A stretch of DNA of 64,000 nucleotides from Polynucleobacter sp. MWH-UH35A (GTDB taxonomy: Bacteria > Pseudomonadota > Gammaproteobacteria > Burkholderiales > Burkholderiaceae): assembly GCF_018687075.1 (NCBI RefSeq), contig NZ_CP061285.1:186001-250000 (forward strand), read 5' to 3'. The notes under the pieces were generated by a model. That model was given only the letters and a program-made list of their open reading frames with translations, had not been told where the DNA came from and searched no databases. The position numbers and the translations under genes are program-made. Below, in pieces: positions 8,796-18,774 of the stretch (position 1 is the stretch's first letter; the number at the start of each line of letters is the position of its first letter).

Positions 8796-9800
8796 TTAAG
8801 TCTGTCTTGTGAGAGAGTAAGCGCACAGAGCTTCTAGTGCTTTACTGGCCTCATTGACAGGAAAGTCTTTGAGGCAAGATAGTGCTAAGTCTGCTTCACG
8901 CTTAGCGGCTGCTTGCGTGTAGTCAAGAGCGCCGGAATTTTGTACTGCCGTGAGAATTTGAGCAAAGACGTCATCTGGTAAGTCTTGGTTTTGCTCAATT
9001 GCTGCGCGCACTAACAGACGCTCTTCATTACTGCCGTTTTCTAATAAGTAAATCAGTGGCAATGTCGGTTTGCCTTCACGCAAATCATCACCAGCGTTTT
9101 TTCCCATTTGCGCAGCATTTGCGGTGTAATCGAGTAAGTCATCCATCAATTGAAAAGCGGTACCAATATGACGACCGAATGCTGCAGCTTGTTCGCGCTG
9201 TACATCAGAGGCATTGGCCAAAATTGCACCCAACTCTGTAGATGCCTCAAATAATTTAGCGGTTTTATAACGAATGACCTGTAAGTAACTCGCTTCGTCT
9301 ACTTCGGGGTCATTCATGTTGAGAAGTTGCAAGACTTCGCCTTCAGCAATCGTGTTGGTTGCGTCTGACAAAATTTGCATCACGCGAAGATCATTTGGCC
9401 CCACCATCATTTGGAAGGCTCTGGAATAGAGGAAATCGCCCACTAAAACACTGGCAGCGTTACCAAAAGCGGCATTAGCGGTCTCGCGACCCCTTCTGAG
9501 AGTAGATTCATCAACTACGTCATCGTGAAGGAGTGTGGCTGTGTGAATGAATTCAACGACGGCAGACATCTCCAGGATGTGCGGGGTATCTTTGCCATTG
9601 GCCATGGATTTAGCCACCAGCATCAATAGGGCTGGTCTGACCCGTTTGCCGCCCGCCTGGATGATATAGGTCGAGATTTGGTCAATTAAGGCGACTTTTG
9701 AGGCCAAACGCTGACGAATAACCTCATCTAAAGCCTTGAAATCTAAGGAGATTGGGGCCAAGATTTGGCTTAAGTCATTGATTTTGACAGTGCTAGGCAT
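8796..9800 (-). CDS. ispB: Polyprenyl (octaprenyl) diphosphate synthase
   Basis: Trans-prenyltransferase that makes the long isoprenoid tail of ubiquinone. The first Asp-rich motif LLHDDVVDES and the second LMDDLLDYT are both complete. I start at the ATG at 9800..9798 (334 residues, normal for IspB). The open frame runs 62 codons further upstream, but that stretch covers the promoter region and rplU. Divergence from rplU-rpmA-obgE is the conserved proteobacterial arrangement and supports the octaprenyl assignment over geranyl- or farnesyl-diphosphate synthase. Confidence 0.92.
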   Translation of the reverse strand: MPSTVKINDLSQILAPISLDFKALDEVIRQRLASKVALIDQISTYIIQAGGKRVRPALLMLVAKSMANGKDTPHILEMSAVVEFIHTATLLHDDVVDESTLRRGRETANAAFGNAASVLVGDFLYSRAFQMMVGPNDLRVMQILSDATNTIAEGEVLQLLNMNDPEVDEASYLQVIRYKTAKLFEASTELGAILANASDVQREQAAAFGRHIGTAFQLMDDLLDYTANAAQMGKNAGDDLREGKPTLPLIYLLENGSNEERLLVRAAIEQNQDLPDDVFAQILTAVQNSGALDYTQAAAKREADLALSCLKDFPVNEASKALEALCAYSLTRQT

Positions 9801-9875
9801 GCAAGATATAATAATGGGCTTAGCTGGTCCAGGGTGGATTAGCTTAAATGTAGATATTAATTGAGGTTTCAAACC

Positions 9876-10187
9876 ATGTACGCGGTCATAAAAACCGGTG
9901 GCAAACAGTATAAAGTTGCTGCAGGCGAAAAATTGAAAATAGAACAGATACCAGCGGAAATCGGCAGCGAAATCACTCTTGACCAAGTCCTCGCCGTTGG
10001 CGAAGGCGCTTCACTGAAATTAGGTGATCCATTGGTTAATGGTGCAGCTGTGATGGCCACTGTCGTCTCCCAAGGACGTCACGATAAAGTGACAATCTTT
10101 AAGATGCGCCGTCGCAAGCATTATCAAAAGCACCAAGGCCATCGTCAGAATTTCACTGAAATTTTGATCAACACGATTAAAGCCTAA
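9876..10187 (+). CDS. rplU: 50S ribosomal protein L21
   Basis: Large-subunit protein that binds 23S rRNA. It begins [14 protein letters not shown] and ends in the basic [16 protein letters not shown] region, both typical of L21. It has 103 residues from the ATG at 9876, preceded by GAGG at 9863-9866; an upstream TTG in frame is rejected. It is first gene of rplU-rpmA-obgE, 18 bp before rpmA, and divergent from ispB. Confidence 0.98.
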   Translation: MYAVIKTGGKQYKVAAGEKLKIEQIPAEIGSEITLDQVLAVGEGASLKLGDPLVNGAAVMATVVSQGRHDKVTIFKMRRRKHYQKHQGHRQNFTEILINTIKA

Positions 10188-10205
10188 TTCAGGTAGGAGA
10201 AAGAT

Positions 10206-10466
10206 ATGGCACAGAAAAAAGGCGGCGGCTCAACACGAAATGGTCGCGACTCAGAATCGAAACGCTTAGGCGTTAAGGTATTTGGCGGCGAGCACATTAA
10301 TGCTGGTAGCATCATCGTTCGTCAACGTGGCACACGTGTTCATCCAGGTGCTAACGTTGGTATTGGTAAGGATCACACTTTGTTCGCCTTAATTGACGGA
10401 CAGGTGGAATTCGGCGTTAAGGGTGCTTTGAAGAAGGCCCAAGTTTCAGTTTTGCCTCGTTCATAA
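10206..10466 (+). CDS. rpmA: 50S ribosomal protein L27
   Basis: Large-subunit protein whose N-terminal tail reaches the peptidyl transferase centre. It starts [19 protein letters not shown] and contains the conserved [11 protein letters not shown] and HPG...GKDHTLFAL segments. Its 86 residues are the usual length. There is no Firmicutes-type cleavable N-terminal extension. A strong AGGAGA ribosome site precedes it, and a Rho-independent terminator lies 57 bases after its stop. Confidence 0.98.
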   Translation: MAQKKGGGSTRNGRDSESKRLGVKVFGGEHINAGSIIVRQRGTRVHPGANVGIGKDHTLFALIDGQVEFGVKGALKKAQVSVLPRS

Positions 10467-10523
10467 GGCGCCTGACTGAGACACGTTTGATTCAGATTTA
10501 TTCCGAATTTAACTCTTAGGAAC

Positions 10524-10549
10524 AGGCCTCGCTAAGCGAGGCCTTTTTT
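10524..10549 (+). terminator. Rho-independent terminator between rpmA and obgE
   Basis: A 9-bp GC-rich stem (10524-10532 with 10536-10544), a TAA loop and five T's. The obgE ATG is only four bases past the T run. The hairpin's 3' arm holds GAGG (10538-10541), the only ribosome-site-like sequence close to obgE. Confidence 0.9.
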
Positions 10550-10553
10550 ATTC

Positions 10554-11642
10554 ATGAAATTTATAGACGAAGCACGTATCGAAGTGATTGCCGGGCAAGG
10601 CGGCGCCGGGAGTGCCTCTATGCGCCGCGAAAAGTTCATTGAATTTGGTGGGCCTGATGGTGGTGACGGTGGCAAAGGCGGCAGTGTCTGGGCCATTGCT
10701 GATCGCAACATCAACACTTTGATTGATTACCGCTACGCAAAAACACACACCGCAAAAAATGGTGAGCCTGGTCGTGGCGCTGATTGCTATGGTCGCGCAG
10801 GTGACGATATTGAATTACGTATGCCCGTTGGTACCATCATTACTGATTATGAAACTGGCGAGCCGATTGCTGATTTAACAACGCATGGTGAGCGCCTCTG
10901 TTTAGCGCAAGGCGGCGTTGGTGGATGGGGCAATATTCACTTTAAGAGTAGTACGAATAGGGCGCCACGTCAAAAGACCAACGGCAAGCCTGGCGAACGT
11001 CGTAAATTGAAATTGGAATTAAAGGTGTTGGCTGATGTCGGTTTGTTAGGTATGCCTAATGCTGGTAAATCGACATTGATTACTGCTGTGTCAAACGCAC
11101 GTCCAAAAATTGCAGATTATCCATTCACTACTTTGCATCCAAATTTGGGTGTGGTGCGCGTGGGGTCCGAGCGTAGCTTTGTGATTGCTGATATTCCTGG
11201 ATTGATTGAGGGCGCCGCTGAAGGTGCGGGTCTTGGACATCGCTTCTTAAGGCATCTGCAGCGTACAGGCGTTCTTTTGCATTTAGTGGACATTGCGCCA
11301 TTTGATACGAATGTTGATCCTGTGGCGGATGCTGTGGCAATTGTGAATGAGTTGCATAAATATGATGAAGCTTTGGTTGAGAAGCCACGTTGGTTAGTTC
11401 TCAATAAAGTCGACATGATTCCTGAGGAAGATCGCAAAAAGGTCGTGGCTGATTTTGTGAAAAAGTTTAAGTGGAAAGGCCCGGTATTTGAGATTTCTGC
11501 TTTGACTGGCATGGGTTGCGATAAGCTTTGCTACTCTTTGCAAGACTATTTGGATTCTGTACGCAGAGATCGGGATGATGCTGATGAGCGCGCTCAAGAT
11601 CCTCGTTACCAAGATCAATTAGAAGATAAAAAACCCGATTAA
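10554..11642 (+). CDS. obgE: GTPase ObgE/CgtA
   Basis: Essential ribosome-associated GTPase acting in 50S assembly and stress signalling. The glycine-rich Obg fold fills residues 1-160. The G domain follows with G1 GMPNAGKST, a switch segment ending ADYPFTT, G3 DIPGLIEGA and G4 NKVD. The C-terminal tail is short and acidic/basic mixed (362 residues overall). It starts four bases after the rpmA terminator, with a GAGG inside the hairpin arm as the only candidate ribosome site, so its translation may be coupled to opening of that hairpin. proB follows after 21 bp. Confidence 0.96.
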   Translation: MKFIDEARIEVIAGQGGAGSASMRREKFIEFGGPDGGDGGKGGSVWAIADRNINTLIDYRYAKTHTAKNGEPGRGADCYGRAGDDIELRMPVGTIITDYETGEPIADLTTHGERLCLAQGGVGGWGNIHFKSSTNRAPRQKTNGKPGERRKLKLELKVLADVGLLGMPNAGKSTLITAVSNARPKIADYPFTTLHPNLGVVRVGSERSFVIADIPGLIEGAAEGAGLGHRFLRHLQRTGVLLHLVDIAPFDTNVDPVADAVAIVNELHKYDEALVEKPRWLVLNKVDMIPEEDRKKVVADFVKKFKWKGPVFEISALTGMGCDKLCYSLQDYLDSVRRDRDDADERAQDPRYQDQLEDKKPD

Positions 11643-11663
11643 CTGTTTGACTGACTTTTTGCT

Positions 11664-12452
11664 ATGAACGCTAAAAAAACTCAACGGATTGTTGTCAAAG
11701 TGGGCTCGAGCCTGGTCACTAATAATGGTGAGGGCTTAGATCATGCTGCGATTGCGATGTGGGCAGAGCAGATGGCGGGGTTGCTAAAGGCTGGTCATGA
11801 GGTTCTGATGGTGAGTTCAGGAGCTATTGCTGAAGGCATGCAGCGTTTGGGTTGGGCTAAACGCCCACAAGAGATTCATGAACTACAAGCGGCCGCAGCA
11901 GTAGGTCAAATGGGTTTAGTACAGGTTTATGAGAGCTGTTTTTCACGCTTTAATTTGCGTAGCGCTCAAATCTTATTGACCAATGCCGATCTAGCAGATG
12001 CGGAGCGTAATGCCAATGCAAGAGCCACTTTAGACACGCTGTTGAAGTTGGGTGTAGTGCCTATCATTAACGAGAATGACACCGTCGTCACTGATGAAAT
12101 TAAGTTCGGTGATAACGATAGTCTTGCTGCTTTGGTAACGAATTTAATTCATGCGGATTTATTGGTTATTTTGACCGATCAAGGCGGTCTCTTTACTGCA
12201 GATCCACGTCAAAACCCAAATGCTACATTGCTTTCAGAGGCGGTTGCAGGGGATCCCGCTTTAGAAAAAATGGCTGGCGGTGCAGCCAGTGAGCTTAGTA
12301 AGGGTGGAATGCTAACCAAGGTATTGGCAGCAAAAATTGCTGTAGAAACTGGTGCCGCTACAGTCATCGCCTCTGGGCGCGAACCTAATGTACTGACACG
12401 TTTGATTGCTGGCGAGAAAATTGGGACCTATTTGGCCCCAGCCTCAAAATAA
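11664..12452 (+). CDS. proB: Glutamate 5-kinase, catalytic domain only
   Basis: First enzyme of proline synthesis; it phosphorylates the gamma-carboxyl of glutamate and is normally feedback-inhibited by proline. The amino-acid-kinase fold covers the whole protein: [11 protein letters not shown] at 10-20, VSSGAIAEG near 51-59, and NENDTV and FGDNDSLAA near 136-155. It has 262 residues. E. coli and many betaproteobacterial GKs have about 370, with a C-terminal PUA domain that is absent here. It follows obgE by 21 bp, as in other Burkholderiales. Its partner proA is far away at 54120. Confidence 0.94.
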   Translation: MNAKKTQRIVVKVGSSLVTNNGEGLDHAAIAMWAEQMAGLLKAGHEVLMVSSGAIAEGMQRLGWAKRPQEIHELQAAAAVGQMGLVQVYESCFSRFNLRSAQILLTNADLADAERNANARATLDTLLKLGVVPIINENDTVVTDEIKFGDNDSLAALVTNLIHADLLVILTDQGGLFTADPRQNPNATLLSEAVAGDPALEKMAGGAASELSKGGMLTKVLAAKIAVETGAATVIASGREPNVLTRLIAGEKIGTYLAPASK

Positions 12453-12467
12453 TTCTTAGAATAATTT

Positions 12468-13034
12468 TTAATTAATTACACCAAAGGAATTGGTTGGCTT
12501 TGTTTGACCAGTAAAGCCATTGGGGTTCAGCGACTTAAGAATGGTCTTGATATTTTTTTCTTGCGAGCTGAAATTACAAAAAGCACCTTGTGCTAAAGCT
12601 GCTTGGTAGCGATTGGGTACATTGCTTTGTATATTGCGCCACGTAGACAAGGGATTTTCTTTCCACGCCCCATTTTCTAGGGTGCCATAAAGGCGCCACT
12701 GAAATGAATCACAACGAATTCCTTCGTATTGAGTTTGAACGCTGCCGCTTGGGCTGGTCATCACAACAATATAGCGGGTTACACCATCTGCGCCAATAAG
12801 GATGGAGTCGGTGTCTACAGCAAACTTAAAGATGGTATGCTGCGACACATAAAAAGGAAGAAGGGTGGCTTGGTTTGGTGGGTTTAGGGGCATGGCAGTA
12901 GTACCCTCTTTAAACACCATGGGCGCAAAAGGATCTACTCCGCTTATGAGGGTATCTCCTCCGCATGCAGACAATCCCAAGCAAAGAATAGCGGCGTAAA
13001 GATGGCGATGTAAACGTTTCAAGTAAGCAGTCAT
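12468..13034 (-). CDS. CNP1-like family lipoprotein
   Basis: Predicted exported lipoprotein of unknown function. The N-terminus has basic residues, a hydrophobic stretch and a lipobox LSAC, with the lipidated Cys at about residue 24. The core has the CNP1-like pattern: [18 protein letters not shown], followed by [14 protein letters not shown] at about 103-116. Its ATG overlaps the end of rppH by 4 bp, so the two are coupled; I know this pairing from Burkholderiales. It converges on proB with 15 bp between stops. No enzymatic motif is visible and I do not assign a role. Confidence 0.8.
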   Translation of the reverse strand: MTAYLKRLHRHLYAAILCLGLSACGGDTLISGVDPFAPMVFKEGTTAMPLNPPNQATLLPFYVSQHTIFKFAVDTDSILIGADGVTRYIVVMTSPSGSVQTQYEGIRCDSFQWRLYGTLENGAWKENPLSTWRNIQSNVPNRYQAALAQGAFCNFSSQEKNIKTILKSLNPNGFTGQTKPTNSFGVIN

Positions 13035-13630
13035 TTAGATTTATCTTTTGTATCTTCTTCTTTCGGTTGTGCGTGTGAGCCACCGTAAAAAGATTGAATC
13101 AGATCAAGAGGGGACCCCCAGGCAAGTTGCTGCATGCGCATGCCTCGGGATAAGAAACGCGCCAACTCAGAAAGTGCGAGCTGGTAAACCTCACGTTTAA
13201 AGCCAATAACGGCATCTAACTGAATCCAGAAGGGGACCCAGCGCCAGGCATCGAATTCAGGATGTTCCGAGGCGCGTAACTGAATATCGCTATCAAGACC
13301 CACTAGACGCAAAAGAAACCAGATTTGTTTTTGTCCGCGATAGGCAGCTCTGTGGACTCGAGTGGAGTTCTGACGGCGCAAGTATTCCTCAGGGACATCG
13401 TAGCGAAGCCAGTCCCTAGTGCGTCCAATAATTTGGACATGCTCCGGCAGTAAGCCAACCTCCTCTTGCAATTCGCGGTACATAGCCTGTTCAGGGCTTT
13501 CACCATGCTGAATCCCGCCCTGCGGAAACTGCCACGAATGCTGCCCAACGCGTTTTCCCCAGAAAACCTCGTTACGGCTGTTGAGGAGGACAATGCCGAC
13601 ATTCGGGCGATACCCTTCACGGTCAAGCAT
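13031..13630 (-). CDS. rppH: RNA pyrophosphohydrolase RppH
   Basis: Nudix hydrolase that removes pyrophosphate from 5'-triphosphate RNA and so starts RNase E-dependent decay. The N-terminus [17 protein letters not shown] is characteristic of RppH. The complete Nudix box starts [17 protein letters not shown] and ends QEEVGL, within residues 38-60. At 199 residues it is longer than E. coli RppH (176), the extra part being a Gln/Lys/Asp-rich tail. Divergent from proS (48 bp apart) and overlapping the CNP1-like gene downstream. Confidence 0.94.
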   Translation of the reverse strand: MLDREGYRPNVGIVLLNSRNEVFWGKRVGQHSWQFPQGGIQHGESPEQAMYRELQEEVGLLPEHVQIIGRTRDWLRYDVPEEYLRRQNSTRVHRAAYRGQKQIWFLLRLVGLDSDIQLRASEHPEFDAWRWVPFWIQLDAVIGFKREVYQLALSELARFLSRGMRMQQLAWGSPLDLIQSFYGGSHAQPKEEDTKDKSK

Positions 13631-13678
13631 GATCGTGCCTCAAATCCTTTAAAATCAACGATTTGATTATATCCATAC

Positions 13679-15421
13679 ATGAAAGCCTCACAATCATTTC
13701 TCGCCACGCTAAAAGAAGCCCCCTCTGATGCTGAGGTGGTTTCGCACAAACTCATGGTGCGCGCAGGTTTAATTCGCAAGCTGAGCGCTGGCATCTACAA
13801 CTACTTGCCGCTGGGTTTAAAGGTGATTCGCAAGGTAGAAAACATCATTCGCGAAGAAATGAATCGTGCTGGCGCAATTGAGTTGCTTATGCCGATGATT
13901 CAGCCTGCTGAGCTGTGGCAAGAGACAGGTCGTTGGGAAAAAATGGGTCCTGAGTTGCTACGTATAAAAGATCGTCATGATCGTGATTTCTTGATCCAAC
14001 CAACCTCAGAAGAGGTTATTACCGATCTGGCTCGCAATGAGATTAAGAGCTACAAGCAATTGCCTGTGAACTTTTATCAAATTCAGACCAAATTCCGTGA
14101 TGAGCGTCGTCCACGTTTCGGCATTATGCGGGGTCGTGAGTTCAGCATGAAAGATGCTTACTCGTTCGATAAAGATGTTGAAGGCCTTAAGAAATCCTAT
14201 CAAGTAATGTTTGATGCCTATACCCGCATTTTTAAGCGGATGGGTTTGCAATTTCGCGCGGTGACTGCTGATAACGGCGCCATTGGTGGGTCTGGTAGTC
14301 AAGAGTTTCATGTAATAGCAGAAACCGGTGAGGATGCAATCGTCTATTGCCCCAGCTCTGATTACGCAGCTAACCTAGAGGCCGCAGAGTCCTTGGCTTT
14401 GATTGCCAGTCGTGCTGTAGCTTCAGCGCCAATGAGCAAAATTTCAACGCCGAATATGACCAATTGTGCGGATGTGGCCAAGTTCTTGAATGTTCCGCTT
14501 GAGTCAACCGTTAAAACACTACTGTTTGCTGCTGATCAAGAAAAAGGCCCCGCAAAACTCTTTATGTTGTTGGTGCGCGGTGACCATGAGCTTAATGAAA
14601 TAAAAGCCAGCAAAATTCCTGGTATGGCCGAATCTCGATTTGCTACTGAGGCAGAAATTAAGCAAGCTTGTAATGCTCCAGCCGGCTATTTAGGTCCAGT
14701 TGGTGTGAGTGCTGATGTGACTGTCATTGCCGACAGAACAGTGGCTCATATGGCGGATTTTGTTTGTGGCGCAAACGACGCTGGTCATCATTTAACCGGC
14801 GTGAACTGGGGTCGTGATTTGCCTGAGCCATTGGTATTGGATATTCGTAATGCAGTGATTGGCGATCCTTCGCCAGATGGCAAAGGCATTGTGGATATCT
14901 GCCGCGGCATTGAAGTGGGGCATGTATTCCAGTTGGGCACACGTTATTCCGAGGCGATGGATTGCACGTATTTGGATCAGCAGGGCAAAGCACAGCCCAT
15001 GGTGATGGGTTGTTACGGTATTGGGGTTACTCGTTTGTTGGGTGCTGCGATCGAGCAAGGCCACGATGACAAGGGCATTATTTGGCCAATCTCGATGGCG
15101 CCATTTGAAGTAGTTATTTGCCCGATGGGTTACGAAAAATCAGAAGCCGTTAAAACAGCGTGTGATCAATTGCATGAAGAGTTATTGGCCGCTGGAATTG
15201 ATGTGATTTTGGATGACCGCAACGAGCGTCCGGGCGCAATGTTTGCTGACTGGGAATTGATCGGAGCGCCATTCCGCGTTGTTATTGGTGACCGTGGTTT
15301 GGCAGACTCCCAGGTGGAATTTAAAGGGCGTAAGGATGCGGACTCTGAGAATATCCCGCTAAATGACATCAAAGCAAAAGTGATTGCTGCAGTACATGCT
15401 GCTAAGCAATCAATCTCTTAA
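13679..15421 (+). CDS. proS: Prolyl-tRNA synthetase, bacterial type
   Basis: Class II aminoacyl-tRNA synthetase that charges tRNA-Pro. The N-terminus has the typical [20 protein letters not shown]. Class II motif 2 [17 protein letters not shown] lies near 138-154, the INS editing domain spans about 230-390, and motif 3 [10 protein letters not shown] lies near 447-456. The anticodon-binding domain ends the protein. The 580-residue length fits the bacterial-type enzyme with editing domain. Probably monocistronic, convergent with ffh. Confidence 0.97.
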   Translation: MKASQSFLATLKEAPSDAEVVSHKLMVRAGLIRKLSAGIYNYLPLGLKVIRKVENIIREEMNRAGAIELLMPMIQPAELWQETGRWEKMGPELLRIKDRHDRDFLIQPTSEEVITDLARNEIKSYKQLPVNFYQIQTKFRDERRPRFGIMRGREFSMKDAYSFDKDVEGLKKSYQVMFDAYTRIFKRMGLQFRAVTADNGAIGGSGSQEFHVIAETGEDAIVYCPSSDYAANLEAAESLALIASRAVASAPMSKISTPNMTNCADVAKFLNVPLESTVKTLLFAADQEKGPAKLFMLLVRGDHELNEIKASKIPGMAESRFATEAEIKQACNAPAGYLGPVGVSADVTVIADRTVAHMADFVCGANDAGHHLTGVNWGRDLPEPLVLDIRNAVIGDPSPDGKGIVDICRGIEVGHVFQLGTRYSEAMDCTYLDQQGKAQPMVMGCYGIGVTRLLGAAIEQGHDDKGIIWPISMAPFEVVICPMGYEKSEAVKTACDQLHEELLAAGIDVILDDRNERPGAMFADWELIGAPFRVVIGDRGLADSQVEFKGRKDADSENIPLNDIKAKVIAAVHAAKQSIS

Positions 15422-15451
15422 GCTTGCCCTCTAGCTAGCTTTTTGATTTAG

Positions 15452-16834
15452 TTATTTCTTAAAGAGTCCGCCAATACCCTTGGCGGCTCCTTTTGCAGCC
15501 ATGCTTGCCATGGTGCGCGCAATTTTTCCACCTTTGAATTGCTTCATCATGGTTTGCATTTGCTCAAACTGAGCAAGCAGGCGGTTGACTTCTTGCACTT
15601 CAACGCCAGAGCCGGCAGCAATGCGTCGCTTGCGGCTTGCTTTAAGTAGTTCTGGTTTTCTGCGTTCCTGGGGGGTCATGCTGTCAATAATTCCGCGCAT
15701 ACGCGTGGTTTGTTTATCGGCGTTGCTGAGATTTGCTTTGGAGGCTGCTTGAGCAACCTGGCTTGGTAATTTGTCCATCAAGCTCGCCATGCCACCCATC
15801 TTTTGCATCTGCATCAGTTGATCTCTGAAATCTTCGAGATCAAACCCGCCCTTCGAAATCTTGCTAGCTAATTTTTCTGCCTTGGCAACGTCAACGTGCT
15901 GTTGGGCTTGCTCAACAAGCGCCAAAATATCGCCCATGCCCAAGATGCGGTTGGCCATCCGCTCTGCATCAAACGCTTCGAGGCCATCCATCTTTTCGGC
16001 AACACCGATAAATTTGAGCGGTACGCCAGTTACTTGGCGAACTGATAGGGCTGCACCACCACGGGAGTCACCATCTAACTTCGTCAGAATTACGCCAGTC
16101 AATGGCAGGGCTTCATGGAAAGCCTTGGCGGTATTGACAGCATCTTGTCCCAGCATGGCATCGACTACGAATAAGGTTTCGATAGGGTTCAGGCTGGCAT
16201 GCAAGGTTTTGATTTCTTGCATGAGCGCTTCATCAATACCTAAGCGGCCTGCGGTATCGACCAAGACAACATCAAAATAGTGGCGACGTGCCCAATCTAG
16301 AGCGGCCAGTGCAATATCGTTGGGCTTCTGGCTAATGTCGCTCGGGAAGAATTCAGCGCCAACTTGCTTGGTAACAGTTTCCAATTGCTCAATCGCTGCT
16401 GGACGATACACGTCACAAGAAACGGTGAGTACCTTCTTTTTCTTTTTCTCTTGCAACCATTTAGCGAGCTTGCCAACAGATGTCGTTTTACCGGCACCTT
16501 GCAAGCCGGCCATCAAGATTACTGCAGGCGGCTGAGTGGCTAAATTGAGTTCACCACTTTGATTGGTATCGCCCATCATTACTTGGGCAAGTTCACGCTG
16601 GACTACACCAACGAGTGCTTGGCCTGGGCTGAGGCTGCCAACCACTTCCTCGCCAAGGGCTTTGAATTTAATTTGCTCTAGTAGAGACTTCACTACTGGT
16701 AGTGCTACGTCAGCCTCTAACAAGGCTAAACGGATTTCCCGTAGCATTTCTGCGGTATTAGCTTCGGTGAGGCGAGCTTGGCCTCGCATTGTTTTAACAA
16801 CGCGAGATAGACGGTCGGTGAGGTTTTCTAGCAT
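15452..16834 (-). CDS. ffh: Signal recognition particle protein Ffh
   Basis: SRP54-type GTPase that binds signal sequences of nascent membrane proteins together with 4.5S RNA. N domain 1-90; G domain with GLQGAGKTT (107-115), DTAGR and TKLDGD; methionine-rich M domain at about 300-460, with SMTPQERR and repeated Met-Gln pairs. Length 460 fits. It is divergent from the YpjD/CcsA-like gene by 20 bp, a pairing widely kept in proteobacteria. No 4.5S RNA gene was found in the window. Confidence 0.97.
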   Translation of the reverse strand: MLENLTDRLSRVVKTMRGQARLTEANTAEMLREIRLALLEADVALPVVKSLLEQIKFKALGEEVVGSLSPGQALVGVVQRELAQVMMGDTNQSGELNLATQPPAVILMAGLQGAGKTTSVGKLAKWLQEKKKKKVLTVSCDVYRPAAIEQLETVTKQVGAEFFPSDISQKPNDIALAALDWARRHYFDVVLVDTAGRLGIDEALMQEIKTLHASLNPIETLFVVDAMLGQDAVNTAKAFHEALPLTGVILTKLDGDSRGGAALSVRQVTGVPLKFIGVAEKMDGLEAFDAERMANRILGMGDILALVEQAQQHVDVAKAEKLASKISKGGFDLEDFRDQLMQMQKMGGMASLMDKLPSQVAQAASKANLSNADKQTTRMRGIIDSMTPQERRKPELLKASRKRRIAAGSGVEVQEVNRLLAQFEQMQTMMKQFKGGKIARTMASMAAKGAAKGIGGLFKK

Positions 16835-16854
16835 TTATCGATTAGACTTTCCAG

Positions 16855-17703
16855 ATGGATATTTTAGGTTACTCAAGTTACGGATGGCTCCCTTCCGCAC
16901 TTTATTTGGCGCTTTTGCTTGTTTTGAGCTTCAAAGCCAAGAGCGGCGTGGAGTCTGGGCTATCAAGCGCATTAGTGCAGGCGGCTATTTTTGTTATTTT
17001 GCTGATCCATGGAGTGCAACTTCATGACTCCGTGTTCACACCCCAGGGCTTTGTGTTTGGCTTTGCGCAAGATTTGTCATTGATTGCTTGGGTTGGCCTG
17101 GCTTTTTATTGGTTTCAGTCATGGTTTTTGCCCATCTCTAGCTTGCGTTGGATGGCCTTGATGTTTGCGCTCATTTGCGCATTTCTGCCGACCCTCTTCC
17201 CCGGAACGTTGATTTCACCAAAGGCTGTTTCTGATCCCTGGTTTAAAGGCCATTTTGTAGTGGCTACTGTTTCAGTAGGCTTGCTAAGTCTAGCTGCCAT
17301 GCACGCAATGCTCATGAGCGTACAAGATCGAGCGCTACATCGTCAGTTGGCTATTATTCCTAATGGTCGCTTATCCCATTGGTTGGAGGACTTACCTCCG
17401 CTAATGACCATGGAAAGTCTTTTATTTAATTTGCTGTATGTTGGTTTTGCGCTTTTAAGTTTGACCGTGTTCTCGGGATTGCTTTTCTCGCAAACTTTGT
17501 TTGGCAAACCGCTTGTGTTTGATCACAAAACGATTTTTGCTTTAGTCTCCTGGTTTTTATTTGCCGGTCTTTTGATTGCGCGTTGGCGAGTGGGACTTCG
17601 CGGCAGAGCTGCTATTCGTTGGGTGTTGAGTGCGTACAGCGCTCTTCTGCTTGCTTATGTCGGCAGTCGTTTCGTAGTCGAAGTCATTCTTCATAGGGCG
17701 TAA
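16855..17703 (+). CDS. YpjD/CcsA-like inner-membrane protein (cytochrome c assembly family)
   Basis: Polytopic membrane protein of 282 residues with about eight hydrophobic segments, matching the cytochrome c assembly (CcsA/HemX) family. KGHFVVATVSVGLLSLAAMHA in the middle and the C-terminal FDHKTIFALVSWFLFAGLL give the His-containing segments that bind haem in the family. The YpjD branch, found next to ffh, has no proven haem-export role and is the best label from context. A TTG-started amidase gene follows after 3 bp, so the two are coupled. Confidence 0.82.
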   Translation: MDILGYSSYGWLPSALYLALLLVLSFKAKSGVESGLSSALVQAAIFVILLIHGVQLHDSVFTPQGFVFGFAQDLSLIAWVGLAFYWFQSWFLPISSLRWMALMFALICAFLPTLFPGTLISPKAVSDPWFKGHFVVATVSVGLLSLAAMHAMLMSVQDRALHRQLAIIPNGRLSHWLEDLPPLMTMESLLFNLLYVGFALLSLTVFSGLLFSQTLFGKPLVFDHKTIFALVSWFLFAGLLIARWRVGLRGRAAIRWVLSAYSALLLAYVGSRFVVEVILHRA

Positions 17704-17706
17704 TCG

Positions 17707-18525
17707 TTGTTTAAGTGGCTTTTATTATTTGTTGGCGCCGGTCTTTTATACCTTTGGATAAAGGGAAAGAAGCAGGCTGCGCTAGATGCAAATAATAGCC
17801 CTAAACCCAATAAGAATAAGCCTGAGAGGGCGGTAAATCCTGAGGCGATGGTGCAATGTCAGTGCTGCAAAGTACATCTACCTGAATCTGAAGCACTCAC
17901 ATTTGATAACCGTTTTTATTGTTCGCAAGAGCATCTTCATACTCTTGATTCAAATGGGTGGATTGGTGATGCGCAGTGGCGGATTTCACCTAATCAAGAT
18001 GTAAGAGCTGAAAATATTGACCCTGATTTATTGGTCATTCATTACATCAGTTTGCCGCCTGGTGAATTCAGAAACCAAACATCTAGTCACCATATCGTTG
18101 ATTTTTTCCAAAACAAACTTGATCCAACTGCCCATCCATATTTTGCGGAGATTGCGGATCAAAAAGTATCTAGCCATTTTTTAATCACTCGATCTGGAGT
18201 ATTGGTTCAGTTTGTTTCTACTCAGAACAGGGCCTGGCATGCCGGTAAATCAGACTTTCAGGGTCGAGAAAAGTGCAATGACTTCTCTATTGGTGTTGAG
18301 TTAGAGGGCGATGGCGATGGACCATTCGAAGCCGCTCAGTATCAAACCTTGGCTAATCTTATTCAGAAATTGAGTCGTACTTATCCTCAATTGCAATTTG
18401 TTGGACATAGCGACATTGCTCCGGATCGCAAAACGGATCCGGGAATTCATTTTGATTGGAAAAAGTTCCAAAAAGAGACAGGCATCTCTGCTGAAAAAAT
18501 GCCCTTTGGTGTGGATCCTCGATAG
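17707..18525 (+). CDS. ampD: Membrane-anchored AmpD amidase fused to a PP0621-like zinc-ribbon domain
   Basis: Residues about 86-272 are an AmpD N-acetylmuramyl-L-alanine amidase, which trims 1,6-anhydro-MurNAc-peptides during wall recycling. The zinc ligands H112, H234 and D244 and the catalytic E198 and K242 are all present, with spacing matching the Citrobacter AmpD set H34, E116, H154, K162, D164. Ahead of it, residues 4-18 form one hydrophobic helix followed by KGKKQ (predicted cytoplasmic side). A ribbon with C51, C54, C72 and His at 76/78 then follows, as in PP0621-family proteins that are normally a separate gene. The result would be a cytoplasmic amidase tethered to the inner membrane. 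The start is TTG at 17707; AGGG lies upstream. Confidence 0.88.
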   Translation: MFKWLLLFVGAGLLYLWIKGKKQAALDANNSPKPNKNKPERAVNPEAMVQCQCCKVHLPESEALTFDNRFYCSQEHLHTLDSNGWIGDAQWRISPNQDVRAENIDPDLLVIHYISLPPGEFRNQTSSHHIVDFFQNKLDPTAHPYFAEIADQKVSSHFLITRSGVLVQFVSTQNRAWHAGKSDFQGREKCNDFSIGVELEGDGDGPFEAAQYQTLANLIQKLSRTYPQLQFVGHSDIAPDRKTDPGIHFDWKKFQKETGISAEKMPFGVDPR

Positions 18526-18680
18526 GCTGAATTTTGTATGTGAGCGTACGCTTACTTTTTTAGCCTTTGTCTAAAACAGGCTAAAAATTTCGCACCAAAA
18601 TGACCCTCAAACTAAGCGAAAAACTTAGTAAAAATATTAGTAAATTTTTGTCATAAATAGCTTACCAAATATCAAATATT

Positions 18681-18696
18681 TCCCTATACTTAGTGC
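18681..18696 (+). promoter_or_regulatory. Candidate NrdR box 1, overlapping a TATACT -10 element
   Basis: Sixteen bases match 11 of 16 positions of the NrdR consensus (acaCwAtATaTwGtgt). They overlap TATACT (18685-18690), a plausible -10 with TTACCA 17 bases upstream, so a bound repressor would block polymerase. Confidence 0.6.
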
Positions 18697-18711
18697 CTAA
18701 TGCACTTCAAG

Positions 18712-18727
18712 ACACTAGATGTAGTGT
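18712..18727 (+). promoter_or_regulatory. Candidate NrdR box 2
   Basis: The sequence acactagatgtagtgt matches 14 of 16 consensus positions. It begins 31 bases after box 1, the three-turn spacing known for paired NrdR boxes. Confidence 0.78.
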
Positions 18728-18774
18728 TTGAATCCAGCAATACCCCATTGTTTTTTAACGATATTTTGTCCAAA

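Noticed and set aside
12453..12480. AT-rich near-palindrome between proB and the CNP1-like gene
   Set aside because: The arms fail to pair beyond five bases, so I do not call a terminator.
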